From assembly GCF_014192915.1 (NCBI RefSeq), contig NZ_JACHYN010000003.1, forward strand, positions 62,001 to 126,000: a DNA stretch of 64,000 bases, written 5' to 3'. The notes beneath the pieces were generated by a model. The model made no database searches and was not told the DNA's origin. It saw only the letters and a list, made by a program, of their open reading frames with translations. The stretch is from Azospirillum sp. OGB3 (lineage in GTDB: Bacteria; Pseudomonadota; Alphaproteobacteria; Azospirillales; Azospirillaceae). Positions within the stretch are counted from its first letter, which is position 1; every line of letters starts with the position of its first letter. Below, one piece after another: positions 1 through 10,194 of this stretch. The position numbers and the translations under genes are program-made.

Positions 1-1
1 C

Positions 2-454
2 GGTGCGGGCTTTCCGCTGGCGCTGGCCTGCGACCTGATCGTCGCGGCGGAGGACGCGGTGTTCACCCTGTCCTACATCAAGGTCGCGCTGACGTCCGAT
101 GGTGGCGGCACGGCGTCGCTGGCCCGCGCGCTGCCGCCGCAGCTCGCCGCGGAGATCCTGTTCGAGGGCGGGCGCGTCGGGGCGCCGCGTCTGGCACAGC
201 TCGGCATGATCAACCGGCTGACCGCCCCCGGCGGCGCTCTGGCCGAGGCGACCGCCTGGGCGGAGCGGCTGGCCGCCGGCCCGACCGCCGCGCTGGGCCG
301 CGCCAAGGGGCTGCTGGAGGTCGCCTATGGCGGGCTGGCGGATCAGCTCGACCGCGAGCGCGACGCCTTCGTGGAGTCGCTGTTCCACGACGAGGCCGGG
401 GAGGGCGTGACCGCCTTCTTCGAGAAGCGGGCGCCGGTGTTTCCGAAGGGGTGA
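2..454 (+). CDS. Enoyl-CoA hydratase/isomerase family protein, 3' part only
   Basis: This is the last 150 codons of a crotonase-fold protein whose 5' end lies outside the window. The frame is open from base 2. The first visible residues, GAGFPLALACDLIVAAEDA, match the oxyanion-hole loop and the A-C-D-L-x-x-A block of the family. The later SDGGG segment carries Asp where classical hydratases have a catalytic Glu, as in many isomerase-like or PaaG-like members. The usual C-terminal helices follow (FVESLFHDEAGEGVTAFFEK). It probably acts on a CoA thioester in fatty-acid or aromatic-acid breakdown. The substrate cannot be set from this fragment. It converges on gnd across a long palindrome. Confidence 0.85.
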   Translation, partial: GAGFPLALACDLIVAAEDAVFTLSYIKVALTSDGGGTASLARALPPQLAAEILFEGGRVGAPRLAQLGMINRLTAPGGALAEATAWAERLAAGPTAALGRAKGLLEVAYGGLADQLDRERDAFVESLFHDEAGEGVTAFFEKRAPVFPKG

Positions 455-464
455 GTGCGGGCGT

Positions 465-554
465 GAGCCCCCACCCCAGCCCTCCCCCGCTATCGCAGGG
501 GAGGGAGCTTAATCCCCTCCCCGGCCCAGCGGGGGAGGGTTAGGGTGGGGGCTC
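465..554. repeat. Long GC-rich palindromic repeat, copy A; likely bidirectional terminator
   Basis: The arms at 465-490 and 529-554 are reverse complements over 26 bases with two mismatches. Inside them a second stem pairs a run of G/A with a run of T/C. It lies between two convergent genes, so it could end transcription from both sides. A closely similar element is at 33903-33989; both share CCCTCCCCCGCT followed by TCGCAGGGGAGGG. This looks like a dispersed palindromic repeat family. Confidence 0.75.
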
Positions 555-564
555 GTGCGGGATG

Positions 565-2007
565 TCACCCCACCTTCCACTCCGTGTGCACCATGCCCGG
601 ACGGTCGGTGCGCTCATAGCCGTGGGCGCCGAAATAGTCGCGCTGGGCCTGGATCATGTTGGCCCACAGCCGGCCGCTGCGGTAACCGTCCCAGTAGGAC
701 AGGGCCGAGGCCATCGCCGGCACCGGCACCGCGGTCAGCGTCGCGGCGGCCACCACGCGGCGGAAGCCGGCGTCGCCGCAGGTCATCAGGCCGGCAATGT
801 CGGGGTCCAGCATCAGGTTCGGCAGTTCCGGCGCGCGGTTCAGCGCGGTCAGGATGCGGTCGAGCAGGCGGGCGCGGATGATGCAGCCGCCGCGCCAGAT
901 GCGCGCCACCGCCGCCAGATCGACGTCCCAGCCGAATTGCCGGCTGCCCGCGGCGATCACCGCGAAGCCCTGGGCGTAGACGGCGATCCGTCCGCTGAGC
1001 AACGCGTCGCCGACCGACGCGACCAGATCCTCGCCGGACGGGGCGTGGGGGATGGCCAGCGCCTCGGCGGCGCGCACGCGCTCGTCCTTCAGGGCGGACA
1101 GGCAGCGGGCATGCACCGCCTCGGCGATGGTCGGGGCGGGCATGCCCAGCTCCAGCGCGGTGGTCGCCGCCCAATGGCCGGTGCCCTTCTGGCCGGCGGC
1201 GTCGCGGATGACCTCGAGGATCGGTGCGCCGGTCTCGCCGTCCTTGGTGCGCAGGATGTCGGTGGTGATCTCCATCAGGTAGGAGGCCAGTTCCCCGCCG
1301 TTCCATTCGGCGAAGATGTCCGCCAGACGCTCGTAGGAGCAGCTGCCGATCCCGCGCAGAAGATGATACGCCTCGGCGATCAGCTGCATGTCGGCGTATT
1401 CGATGCCGTTGTGGATCATCTTCACGAAATGGCCCGCCCCCTCCGGCCCGACGCGGGCGAAGCAGGACTCGCCGTCCGGGGCGCGGGCGGCGATGGCGGC
1501 CAGCAGCGGGGCGACGGGGGCCAACGCTTCGGCGTCGCCGCCGGCCATCAGGGCGGGACCGCGCCGCGCCCCCTCCTCGCCGCCCGACACGCCCAGCCCG
1601 ACGAAGCGCACGCCCGCGGCGGCGGCGAGTGCCGCGCGGCGGTTGGTATCGCGGAAATGGGAGTTGCCGCCGTCGATCAGCACGTCGCCCGGCGACAGGC
1701 GGGGCAGCAGGGCCGCCGTCAGCTCGTCCACCGGGGCGCCGGCGGGCACCATCATCAGGATCGTCCGCGGCGCCTTGAGCGCGCCCAACAAGTCCTCCAC
1801 CGACGCGCAGGGGACGGCGTTGCCCACCTGGGCGGCGAAGGCGCCGCGGCGCCCCTCGTCCAGGTCGTAGCCCGCCACCACGGCCCCGTGGTCGGCCAGA
1901 TTGGCGGCGAGGTTGCGTCCCATCACACCCAGGCCGAGGACGGCGATGTCGGCCGAGCCGACGGCGGTGGTTTCCGCCCCGGTCCTGGTCGAGTTGCCCT
2001 GCACCAT
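565..2007 (-). CDS. gnd: 6-phosphogluconate dehydrogenase, decarboxylating
   Basis: Oxidises 6-phosphogluconate to ribulose 5-phosphate and CO2 with NADP, in the cytosolic pentose phosphate pathway. The protein has 480 residues, normal for the family. The dinucleotide-binding GLGVMGRN is at residues 25-32. The substrate signature GVSGGEEGARRGP begins near 139. The catalytic block FVKMIHNGIEY holds Lys196 and Asn200. The C-terminal tail is YFGAHGYERTDRPG. The frame stays open further upstream, but the ATG at 2007 has GGGAG at suitable distance and leaves a 65-base gap to the preceding regulator gene. It probably shares a transcript with gntR. It competes with Edd, encoded 1.8 kb away, for the same substrate. 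Confidence 0.96.
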   Translation of the reverse strand: MVQGNSTRTGAETTAVGSADIAVLGLGVMGRNLAANLADHGAVVAGYDLDEGRRGAFAAQVGNAVPCASVEDLLGALKAPRTILMMVPAGAPVDELTAALLPRLSPGDVLIDGGNSHFRDTNRRAALAAAAGVRFVGLGVSGGEEGARRGPALMAGGDAEALAPVAPLLAAIAARAPDGESCFARVGPEGAGHFVKMIHNGIEYADMQLIAEAYHLLRGIGSCSYERLADIFAEWNGGELASYLMEITTDILRTKDGETGAPILEVIRDAAGQKGTGHWAATTALELGMPAPTIAEAVHARCLSALKDERVRAAEALAIPHAPSGEDLVASVGDALLSGRIAVYAQGFAVIAAGSRQFGWDVDLAAVARIWRGGCIIRARLLDRILTALNRAPELPNLMLDPDIAGLMTCGDAGFRRVVAAATLTAVPVPAMASALSYWDGYRSGRLWANMIQAQRDYFGAHGYERTDRPGMVHTEWKVG

Positions 2008-2072
2008 CACAACGAACTCCCGTACATTCTCTTTAATGACAACCCCGCGGCGCGGGGGCCGGTTGCGGTCTC

Positions 2073-3149
2073 TCAAGTGGTCTCGCGGACCATCAGGCGA
2101 AAGCCCAGATCCACGCGGCGCGGATTTTCCCGGCTCTGCGGCGTCCGGTTCTCCATGCCCGCGATCAGCAGGCGGGCCGCCTCCACGCCGATCGCGCGGC
2201 GGGGGGTGGCGACGGTGGTCAGCGGCGGGACGGTCCAGGCCGCCCCGGCCAGATCATTGAAGCCGGCGATGGCCAGCCGTTCCGGCACCGGGATACCCAG
2301 CCGCGCGCACTGGAACAGCGCGCCCTGCGCCAGATCGTCGTTGCACAGGAACAGCGCGTCGGTGTCCGGATGGGTGGCCAGCGCGCGCTCCAGCAACTCC
2401 GCGCCCAGCGCGACGGAGGTGGCGTCCGGCACCATCAGCTCCAAGGCGGGGTCGTGCCGCCCGGCGTCGCGCAGCGCCTGCCGCCAGCCGTCGCAGCGCT
2501 GCCGCGTCCGCGGGTCGAGCTGCCCGGCGATCAGCCCGATCCGCCGTCGCCCGCGCGCAGCCAGATGCGCGCCGACGGCGTAGCCGGCGTCGAACTGCGA
2601 GAAGCCGACCGTCTGTACCGGACAGTCGTCCTGTGCGCCTTCGGCCATCAGGTCCCCCTCCACGCTCAGATCCATGGTGTGGACGACCGGAATCGTGAGG
2701 CTGCGCAGCAGGTCCCAGGTGCCCGGCGTGTGGTGGAGCCCGCTCAGGATCACCCCGTCCGGATCGTGGGCGAGCTGGGTGCGCAGGACGCGCTCCTCCG
2801 CCTCCGGGCCGTAGCCGGTGATGCCGACCAAAGGCTGGTAGCCCTGTGGGGTCAGTGTCTCCTGCACGCCGGCCAGCAGGTCGATGAAGACGGCGTTGGT
2901 CAGGGAGGGAATCAGCACCGCCACCGTCATCGTCCGCGCGGAGGCCAGCGCCGACGCCACGCGGCTGGGCACGAAGCCCAGGCGGCGGCTCGCCTCCTCG
3001 ACGCGGGCGCGCACCTCCTCGCTGACCGTGTCGGGCCGGCGCAGGGCGCGGGAAACGGTCATGGCGCTGACCCCGGCGGCGGCGGCGACGTCGGCCATGG
3101 TGGCGCGTCCGCTGCGCGAGGATCGGGGTTTGCGGGGGGTGGCGGTCAT
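2073..3149 (-). CDS. gntR: LacI-family repressor, GntR type (gluconate regulator)
   Basis: A 358-residue LacI-family repressor. The helix-turn-helix (MADVAAAAGVSAMTVSRALR) spans roughly residues 18-37, followed by a hinge and a periplasmic-binding-protein-like ligand domain. The stretch TVAVLIPSLTNAVFIDLLAG strongly recalls E. coli GntR, which senses gluconate or 6-phosphogluconate. The context supports this: gnd lies just downstream on the same strand, and gntK-edd is divergent. Two operator-like palindromes lie in and next to the divergent gap, so it probably represses both transcripts, including its own. The start used is the ATG at 3149, which gives a short basic tail before the helix-turn-helix. 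Confidence 0.88.
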   Translation of the reverse strand: MTATPRKPRSSRSGRATMADVAAAAGVSAMTVSRALRRPDTVSEEVRARVEEASRRLGFVPSRVASALASARTMTVAVLIPSLTNAVFIDLLAGVQETLTPQGYQPLVGITGYGPEAEERVLRTQLAHDPDGVILSGLHHTPGTWDLLRSLTIPVVHTMDLSVEGDLMAEGAQDDCPVQTVGFSQFDAGYAVGAHLAARGRRRIGLIAGQLDPRTRQRCDGWRQALRDAGRHDPALELMVPDATSVALGAELLERALATHPDTDALFLCNDDLAQGALFQCARLGIPVPERLAIAGFNDLAGAAWTVPPLTTVATPRRAIGVEAARLLIAGMENRTPQSRENPRRVDLGFRLMVRETT

Positions 3150-3210
3150 CAGCGTTCCAATTGTCCAGCGGCCATTATCCCGCGCCGGATTGGGCTTTAC
3201 AAGCCTCGTT

Positions 3211-3224
3211 TGTTAGCGGTAACA
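3211..3224. promoter_or_regulatory. GntR-type operator 1
   Basis: TGTTAGCGGTAACA, flanked by T on each side, fits the TGTTA-N4-TAACA dyad of E. coli gluconate operators as I recall them. It sits 62 bases upstream of the gntR start and 44 upstream of the gntK start. It is the exact reverse complement of operator 2, 80 bases away. Confidence 0.75.
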
Positions 3225-3267
3225 TCCTCATCTCTCCCCACCCGTAATGTTGCAAGGACCGACCGGC

Positions 3268-3819
3268 ATGAGCGCTCTTCCGTCTCCCGATGTTACCGCT
3301 AACATAAGCGGGGCCGTGGACGCGATCGTGGTGATGGGCGTGGCGGGCTGCGGCAAGACCTCGGTGGGGGAGGAGTTGGCGCGGCGGCTCGGCTGGCAGT
3401 TCCTGGAGGGCGACGGCTTCCACCCGCCGGAGAACATCGCGAAGATGTCCGCCGGCATTCCGCTTCAGGACGAGGACCGCTGGGGCTGGCTGGACACCAT
3501 CGCCGCCCACATCGCCCTGGCGCGGGAGGCGAAGGCGCCGATCGTCGTGTCCTGCTCCGCGCTGAAGCGGCGCTACCGCGAGCGGCTGAGCGCCGGCGGG
3601 ACACGCGTCCTGTTCGTTCATCTGAACGGCAGCCGGGACACCATCCACGCCCGCATGGCGCTGCGCGCCGGCCATTTCATGCCGACCACCCTGCTGGACA
3701 GCCAGTTCGCCGCTCTGGAGCCGCTGGAGGCTGGGGAACTCGGCATCGTCTGCGACATCGACGCCAGCCCGGCGGAGATCGCCGCCCGCGTCTCCTCCCG
3801 GATCGCTCCCGCCGCCTGA
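3268..3819 (+). CDS. gntK: Gluconokinase
   Basis: Phosphorylates D-gluconate to 6-phosphogluconate with ATP in the cytosol, feeding both Edd and Gnd. The 183-residue protein carries the P-loop GVAGCGKT at residues 24-31 and the [21 protein letters not shown] substrate region typical of the GntK shikimate-kinase-like fold. The segment [13 protein letters not shown] follows. The ATG at 3268 has AAGGA about nine bases upstream. A GTG at 3316 would start just after operator 2 and remove an N-terminal tail with no obvious role, so the start is not certain. Edd follows after 28 bases, forming a two-gene operon. Confidence 0.93.
   Translation: MSALPSPDVTANISGAVDAIVVMGVAGCGKTSVGEELARRLGWQFLEGDGFHPPENIAKMSAGIPLQDEDRWGWLDTIAAHIALAREAKAPIVVSCSALKRRYRERLSAGGTRVLFVHLNGSRDTIHARMALRAGHFMPTTLLDSQFAALEPLEAGELGIVCDIDASPAEIAARVSSRIAPAA
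3291..3304. promoter_or_regulatory. GntR-type operator 2, inside the 5' end of gntK
   Basis: TGTTACCGCTAACA; with its flanks it reads ATGTTA-CCGC-TAACAT, the full form of the enteric GntR site. It overlaps about codons 8-13 of gntK if translation starts at 3268. With operator 1 it could support a repression loop or a roadblock. Confidence 0.75.
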
Positions 3820-3847
3820 ACAGTCTGCCGTCTGGAAGGACCGCGCC

Positions 3848-5650
<1,803 letters not shown>

Positions 5651-5658
5651 GGGGCGAT

Positions 5659-5682
5659 CCCCTCGCCCCGAAGGGCGAGGGG
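5659..5682. terminator. Hairpin between convergent edd and hydratase genes
   Basis: A perfect 10-bp stem (CCCCTCGCCC / GGGCGAGGGG) with a CGAA tetraloop starts 8 bases after the edd stop and ends 7 bases before the stop of the opposing gene. It can work in either direction. There is no T-run. Confidence 0.65.
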
Positions 5683-5689
5683 AGGCCGA

Positions 5690-6454
5690 TCACTTCACCG
5701 TCAGCTCGTAGGTGCCCATCGTCCCGTACACGGCGACCGACGTGCTGCCCGCCGGGACCATGACGGTGCCGACGTGCGAGCCGGTGGTCACCACGTCGCC
5801 GGCCTTCAGGCCGCCCAGGCTGACCGCGCCGGTGTTGGCCATCCACACCAGAAGCCGCACCGGCTCGCCCGCCGAGTTGCCGGCCACCGTATCGGCCTTC
5901 GTCTCGCCGTCGACGACCAGGGCCACCCGCTCCTTCAGCGGCTCCAGCGAGCACCAGTCGGGGATGGCCGGGCCGACGACCAGGGCGCCGTGGTTGAACT
6001 GGTCGGCCATGTGGCTGAGCCCGTCCTGCGAGCCGAAGCCGGCGAAGCGCGTGTCGACGATCTCGAAGGCCGGGTGGACGGACCCGACGGCGTCGAGAAC
6101 CTCCTCGCGGCTGTAGGGCTCGGCGCGGGGCGGCAGATCCTTGGCGAATGTGTAGGCGATCTCCGCCTCCATGCCGATGACCTGATAGTCCGCGGCGGGA
6201 AGCACCGTGGTGTCGAAGAACAGCGTGTCGGCGTGGATGGGGGCGCGGAACGGCTCGGTGTCCGGCGTGCGGGCGCCGACCTTCCAGGCGACCACCGGGC
6301 CGAGGCGGCGGGCCACGGCGTCCTGGATGGCGTAGGCCTCGGCCTCGCTGGTCGGGCGGGTGGGCAGGGCGGACAGCCAGTCGCGGCTCTTGCGCGCCAG
6401 GATCAGGGCATCGACGGAATCGCGGAATGCGGACTCGTTCATCTCTTCGGACAT
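5690..6454 (-). CDS. FAH-superfamily hydratase (2-keto-4-pentenoate / oxo-heptenedioate hydratase-like)
   Basis: A 254-residue member of the fumarylacetoacetase-like superfamily, closest in pattern to MhpD/HpaH hydratases, which add water to 2-hydroxy-alkadienoates. The metal ligands of the fold are visible as Glu96 and Glu98 in GMEAEIAY and Glu131 in PAFEIVD. A C-terminal [20 protein letters not shown] segment is also typical. It is the last gene of a seven-gene leftward series containing an ABC importer, a dehydrogenase and a LacI regulator. No ring-cleavage dioxygenase or aldolase is nearby, so a meta-cleavage role is doubtful. A sugar-acid or keto-acid substrate is equally possible. Confidence 0.8.
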   Translation of the reverse strand: MSEEMNESAFRDSVDALILARKSRDWLSALPTRPTSEAEAYAIQDAVARRLGPVVAWKVGARTPDTEPFRAPIHADTLFFDTTVLPAADYQVIGMEAEIAYTFAKDLPPRAEPYSREEVLDAVGSVHPAFEIVDTRFAGFGSQDGLSHMADQFNHGALVVGPAIPDWCSLEPLKERVALVVDGETKADTVAGNSAGEPVRLLVWMANTGAVSLGGLKAGDVVTTGSHVGTVMVPAGSTSVAVYGTMGTYELTVK

Positions 6455-6481
6455 CGTCTTCGGGCCTTCGCTTTTCTTCGG

Positions 6482-7534
6482 TTATTGGTGCTTGTCGGGT
6501 TGGACTCTCATGGCGCCGCAGGACTCGCGGATGACCAGCCGGGCGGGCAGGATCACGCGCTCCGGAGCCCCCTGCGGGTCGGCGATGCGGCGCAGCAGCA
6601 GGCGGGCGGCCTCCTGCCCGATCTGGCGGGCGGAGGTGGCGACGGTGGTCAGGGCGGGGCGGCTTATCGCCGCTTCCGTCAGGTCGTCGAAACCGGTCAC
6701 GGCGATGTCCCGTCCTGCCCGCAGACCACGGGCCTCCAGCCCCAGCATCACGCCGAACGCGACGAGGTCGTTGTAACAAAGCATCGCGGTGGGCGGGTCG
6801 GCAAGATCCATCAGCGGCCCCACCGCGTCCAGTCCGTCGCGGCGGGTGGCTGGGCAGCGTACGACGAGGTCCGGGGTCAGGCCGTGGCGGCGCAGCGCCG
6901 CGGCAAAGCCGACGCGGCGCCCGGCGAAGGCGGAGTGGGACAGGTTGCCGCCGACGAAGGCGATGCGGCGATGGCCGATCCGCAGCAGATGCTCGGTCAC
7001 CATCTCCATGCCGAATTCGTAATCCACGCCGGCGTAATCGCCTTCGCGGGCGGAGATGAAGCGCAGCGCCTGGACGACGGGAAGCTGCCACTGGCGCAGC
7101 CGGTCCAGCAGGGCCGGCGACGTGCCGGCGGCGGGGCAGATGATCACCCCGTCCACATTCTGCTCGCGCATGCGCTGGAGATAGCGGTCCTGCCGCTCCC
7201 CCGACTCCGCGGTGTTGGCGAGGAAGGCGACGACCCCCTGCTCACCCAGGACGTCGTCCACCCCGGCGGTCAGCTCGCCGTAGAAGGAGTTGTTGATCTC
7301 GCAGACGAGCAGCCCGACCGTGTCGGTGCGGGCGGCGCGCAGGGTCGCGGCGCCGCGGTTGTAGACGTAGCCCAAAGCTTCGATGGCGGCCTGCACGCGC
7401 TCCCGCGTCTCGGCGGCGACCAGCGGGCTGCCGCGCAGGACGAGCGAGACGGTGGACCGCGACACCCCGGCGTGGTGCGCCACCTCCGTCAGGGTGATGC
7501 GGGCCGGTCCGCCGCGCTCGTCGAGGATGGTCAT
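6482..7534 (-). CDS. LacI-family transcriptional regulator
   Basis: A 350-residue LacI/PurR-type repressor. The helix-turn-helix (EVAHHAGVSRSTVSLVLRG) is near residues 17-35, and the hinge helix region ends in YNRGAATLRAARTDTVG. The rest is a sugar-binding-protein-like effector domain ending FDDLTEAAISRPALTTVAT. It lies inside the operon it probably controls, between the dehydrogenase (12-base gap) and the hydratase. Its ATG follows closely on the dehydrogenase stop without a strong ribosome-binding site, which suggests translational coupling. The perfect palindrome at 11675-11692, with a central CG as in LacI-family operators, is the best candidate binding site. The effector is unknown. Confidence 0.88.
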   Translation of the reverse strand: MTILDERGGPARITLTEVAHHAGVSRSTVSLVLRGSPLVAAETRERVQAAIEALGYVYNRGAATLRAARTDTVGLLVCEINNSFYGELTAGVDDVLGEQGVVAFLANTAESGERQDRYLQRMREQNVDGVIICPAAGTSPALLDRLRQWQLPVVQALRFISAREGDYAGVDYEFGMEMVTEHLLRIGHRRIAFVGGNLSHSAFAGRRVGFAAALRRHGLTPDLVVRCPATRRDGLDAVGPLMDLADPPTAMLCYNDLVAFGVMLGLEARGLRAGRDIAVTGFDDLTEAAISRPALTTVATSARQIGQEAARLLLRRIADPQGAPERVILPARLVIRESCGAMRVQPDKHQ

Positions 7535-7546
7535 TCACGCCGCCAT

Positions 7547-8485
7547 TCAGACGACGGCGGTCGGCAGCGGCTGGCCGGCGAAGAAGGCGGACAGGTTCGC
7601 CAGAACCAGATTGCCCATGGCCATCCGCGTCTCGATGGTGGCGCTCGCCTGATGGGGCTGGAGCACGACGTTGTCCAGGCCGAACAGGGCCTCCGGCGCG
7701 TGCGGCTCGTTGGCGAAGACGTCCAGAGCGGCCCCGCCGAGACGCCCGTCGGTCAGGGCGGCGACCAGCTCCGGCTCGTCCACCACGGCGCCGCGGGCGA
7801 CGTTGACCAGCAGCCCCTCCGGCCCCAGGGCCTCGATCACCGCGCGGTTGACCATGTTGCGGGCGTCCGGGCCGGCCGAGGCGGCGACGATCAGGATATC
7901 GCTCTCCCGCGCCAGATCGACCGGGGAGGCGACGAAGCGGTAAGGCACGTCGCTGCGCGGCTTGCGGTTGGTGTAGGCGATGTCCATGCCGAAGCCGGCG
8001 GCGCGCTGGGCGATGGCCATCCCGATGCGGCCCAGCCCCAGGATGCCCAGCCGCTTGCCGGTGACCTTGCGGGCCAGCGGCAGCCCGCCGCCCGGCCAGC
8101 GCCCGGCGCGCACGAAGCGGTCGCCGACCATCATGCGGCGCGACCCGGCGATCATCAGCCCGATGGCGAGATCGGCCACGTCGTCGGTCAGCACGTCCGG
8201 CGTGTTGGTGACGCGGACGCCGCGGCCGGCCGCGTGCTTCAGGTCCACCGCGTCGGTGCCGACGCCGTTGATCGCGACGATCCCCAGGTTCGCGCAGGCG
8301 TCCATGATCGCGTTGCTGACGCCCGTGCCGCCGCCGGTGACGACGGCGCGGACACGCGGCCCCACCTCCGCCACCAGCCGGTCGCGGTCGGGCGCCCCGG
8401 CGAGGCGGTGGACGGTGTAGCCCGCGTCCAGCGCCGCCTCGATGTCCGGCATCATGGATTCGACGAGGAGGATCTCCGGCTTCAT
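7547..8485 (-). CDS. D-isomer-specific 2-hydroxyacid dehydrogenase
   Basis: A 312-residue NAD(P)-dependent D-2-hydroxyacid dehydrogenase of the GhrB/glyoxylate reductase type. The Rossmann motif LGLGRIG is at residues 149-155. The catalytic triad is present: Arg231 in NVARGAVVDE, Glu260 in DVFANEP, and His278 in LQPHQASAT. It would reduce a 2-keto acid or oxidise the matching D-2-hydroxy acid in the cytosol. The start is the ATG at 8485, with AAGGA at good distance; a TTG one codon earlier is less likely. The importer ATPase gene is only 26 bases upstream, so the pair is very likely cotranscribed. Confidence 0.88.
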   Translation of the reverse strand: MKPEILLVESMMPDIEAALDAGYTVHRLAGAPDRDRLVAEVGPRVRAVVTGGGTGVSNAIMDACANLGIVAINGVGTDAVDLKHAAGRGVRVTNTPDVLTDDVADLAIGLMIAGSRRMMVGDRFVRAGRWPGGGLPLARKVTGKRLGILGLGRIGMAIAQRAAGFGMDIAYTNRKPRSDVPYRFVASPVDLARESDILIVAASAGPDARNMVNRAVIEALGPEGLLVNVARGAVVDEPELVAALTDGRLGGAALDVFANEPHAPEALFGLDNVVLQPHQASATIETRMAMGNLVLANLSAFFAGQPLPTAVV

Positions 8486-8511
8486 CAAACGCTGTCCTTA
8501 ATGGGGAAGAT

Positions 8512-9300
8512 TCAGTGGGTGAGAATCTGTCCGAGGAAGTTGCGGGTCCGCTCGGACTTCGGGTTCGTGAAGAACTCGGCCGGGGTGGCCTGCTCGACGA
8601 TCTCGCCGCGGTCCATGAAGATGACGCGGTCGGCGACCGACTTGGCGAAGCCCATCTCGTGCGTGACGCAGAGCATGGTCATGCCGTCCTCGGCCAGCCC
8701 GATCATGGTGTCGAGGACTTCCTTGACCATCTCGGGGTCGAGCGCGGAGGTCGGCTCGTCGAACAGCATGACCTTGGGGTTCATACACAGCGACCGCGCG
8801 ATGGCGACGCGCTGCTGCTGGCCGCCGGAAAGCTGGCCGGGATACTTGTCCGCCTGCTCCGGGATGCGCACGCGGGCCAGATACTTCATGGCAATGTCGC
8901 GCGCCTCCTGCTTGGAGGTGCCGCGCACCCGCATGGGCGCCAGCATGCAGTTCTCGACCACGGTCAGGTGCGGGAACAGGTTGAACTGCTGGAACACCAT
9001 GCCGACGTCGCGCCGCACCTGATCGAGGTGGCGGTGGGCGGAATCGATCGTGACGCCGTTGACGGTGATCGTGCCCTTCTGGTGCTTCTCAAGCTGGTTG
9101 ATGCAGCGGATCAGCGTGGACTTGCCGGAGCCCGAGGGGCCGCAGATGACGATCCGCTCGCCCTTGTGGACCTCCAGCTCGATGTCCTTCAGCACATGGA
9201 AGCTGTCGTACCATTTCTGGACGCCGGCCATCCGGATGACGACCTCGCCGCTGACCGGCCGCGGCGCGGGGACGTCCGTGGTATCGTAAGCCGAGGCCAT
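8512..9300 (-). CDS. Polar amino-acid-type ABC transporter, ATP-binding protein
   Basis: A 262-residue ATPase of the GlnQ/HisP type. Walker A is GPSGSGKST near residues 54-62, the Q-loop is [14 protein letters not shown], the signature is LSGGQQQR, Walker B is [14 protein letters not shown], and the switch histidine lies in [14 protein letters not shown]. It powers the importer formed by the two permeases and the binding protein encoded upstream. The N-terminal 24 residues before the ABC core are poorly conserved. Its start is separated from the binding-protein stop by a stable hairpin. Substrates of this transporter class are usually amino acids, but the neighbouring catabolic enzymes suggest another small acid is possible. 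Confidence 0.93.
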   Translation of the reverse strand: MASAYDTTDVPAPRPVSGEVVIRMAGVQKWYDSFHVLKDIELEVHKGERIVICGPSGSGKSTLIRCINQLEKHQKGTITVNGVTIDSAHRHLDQVRRDVGMVFQQFNLFPHLTVVENCMLAPMRVRGTSKQEARDIAMKYLARVRIPEQADKYPGQLSGGQQQRVAIARSLCMNPKVMLFDEPTSALDPEMVKEVLDTMIGLAEDGMTMLCVTHEMGFAKSVADRVIFMDRGEIVEQATPAEFFTNPKSERTRNFLGQILTH

Positions 9301-9323
9301 GGGGGACTTCTCCTTTATCCAAA

Positions 9324-9346
9324 CCCTCTCCCCAGAGGGGAGAGGG
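9324..9346. other. Intercistronic hairpin between binding-protein and ATPase genes
   Basis: A perfect 10-bp stem (CCCTCTCCCC / GGGGAGAGGG) with a 3-base loop sits between the stop of the binding protein and the start of the ATPase. Hairpins here commonly protect upstream mRNA or partly terminate, giving more binding protein than ATPase. Its arms resemble the inner arms of the long repeats at 465 and 33903. Confidence 0.6.
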
Positions 9347-9357
9347 AATGTGGGACG

Positions 9358-10158
9358 TTACGACTTGGTCAGCGGGGGCAGGTCGGTGCCCAGCCACTTC
9401 TTGTGAACCTCGTTCAGCTCGCCGTTTGCCTTTGCGGTCTCGATGAACTCGTTGACCCACTTCAGCAGCGCGTCCTGGCCCTTGCGCATGGCGATGCCCT
9501 GGACCTGACGGTTCAGCACGAACTTCATCTCGTAGTTGGCCTGCGGGGCCAGCTTCTTGATCTCCTTGGTGACCACGTTGCTGAGGCCCAGCGCGTCCAC
9601 CTGACCGGACAGCATGGCCTGCACGGCGCTGGCGTCGTCGTCGAAGCGCATGATGCGCGCGTCCTTCGGAGCGACGGCGGTCAGGGCGTTGTCCTGGGTG
9701 CTGGCGCGGGCGACGCCGACGCGCTTGCCGGACAGCTCCGCGGCTTCCTTGATCTTGGTGTTGGCCGGGGCGACCAGACCGATCTCGATGGCGGCGTAGG
9801 GCTCGGAGAACTGCACCTGCTCGGCGCGGGCCGGGGTGATCCCCAGCGAGGCGACCAGCAGGTCGACCTTGTTGGTCAGCAGGTAGGGGATGCGGTTCGG
9901 GCCGGTGACCGGAACGATTTCCACCGGGACGCCCATGTGCTTGCCCAGCAGCTGGGCGACGTCGGCGTCGTAGCCGTCCGGCTTGCCGTCGGCGGTGGTG
10001 ATGCCGAAGGGCGGGAAGTCCACCAGCATGCCGATGGTCAGCTTGCCCTTGGACTTGATCTCGTCGACGGTCTGGGCGGCGGCGGGAGCGGCCAGGGCGA
10101 CGGCGGCGGCCATCATGGCGCCGGCGACGGCGAGGCGGCGGGTGATCGACAGGCTCAT
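9358..10158 (-). CDS. Polar amino-acid-type ABC transporter, periplasmic binding protein
   Basis: A 266-residue family-3 solute-binding protein. A signal peptide is clear: basic MSLSITRRL, then hydrophobic AVAGAMMAAAVALAAPAAAQ, with cleavage likely after AAAQ near residue 29. The mature start (IKSKGKLTIGMLVDFPPFG) and the DADVAQLLGKHMGVPVEIVPV block are typical. The start is the ATG at 10158, because GAGGA precedes it by eight bases; a GTG 15 bases earlier falls inside that ribosome-binding site. It delivers ligand to the two permeases encoded just upstream. The ligand-binding residues do not let me name the substrate. Confidence 0.92.
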   Translation of the reverse strand: MSLSITRRLAVAGAMMAAAVALAAPAAAQTVDEIKSKGKLTIGMLVDFPPFGITTADGKPDGYDADVAQLLGKHMGVPVEIVPVTGPNRIPYLLTNKVDLLVASLGITPARAEQVQFSEPYAAIEIGLVAPANTKIKEAAELSGKRVGVARASTQDNALTAVAPKDARIMRFDDDASAVQAMLSGQVDALGLSNVVTKEIKKLAPQANYEMKFVLNRQVQGIAMRKGQDALLKWVNEFIETAKANGELNEVHKKWLGTDLPPLTKS

Positions 10159-10194
10159 GGGTGGTTTCCTCACGGTTCTTATGAAAAGGATGTC

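Noticed and set aside
5774..9022. A 1,082-codon open frame on the plus strand opposite the hydratase, LacI, dehydrogenase and ATPase genes
   Set aside because: Low-complexity Gly/Arg/His/Asp composition and complete overlap with four recognisable minus-strand genes.
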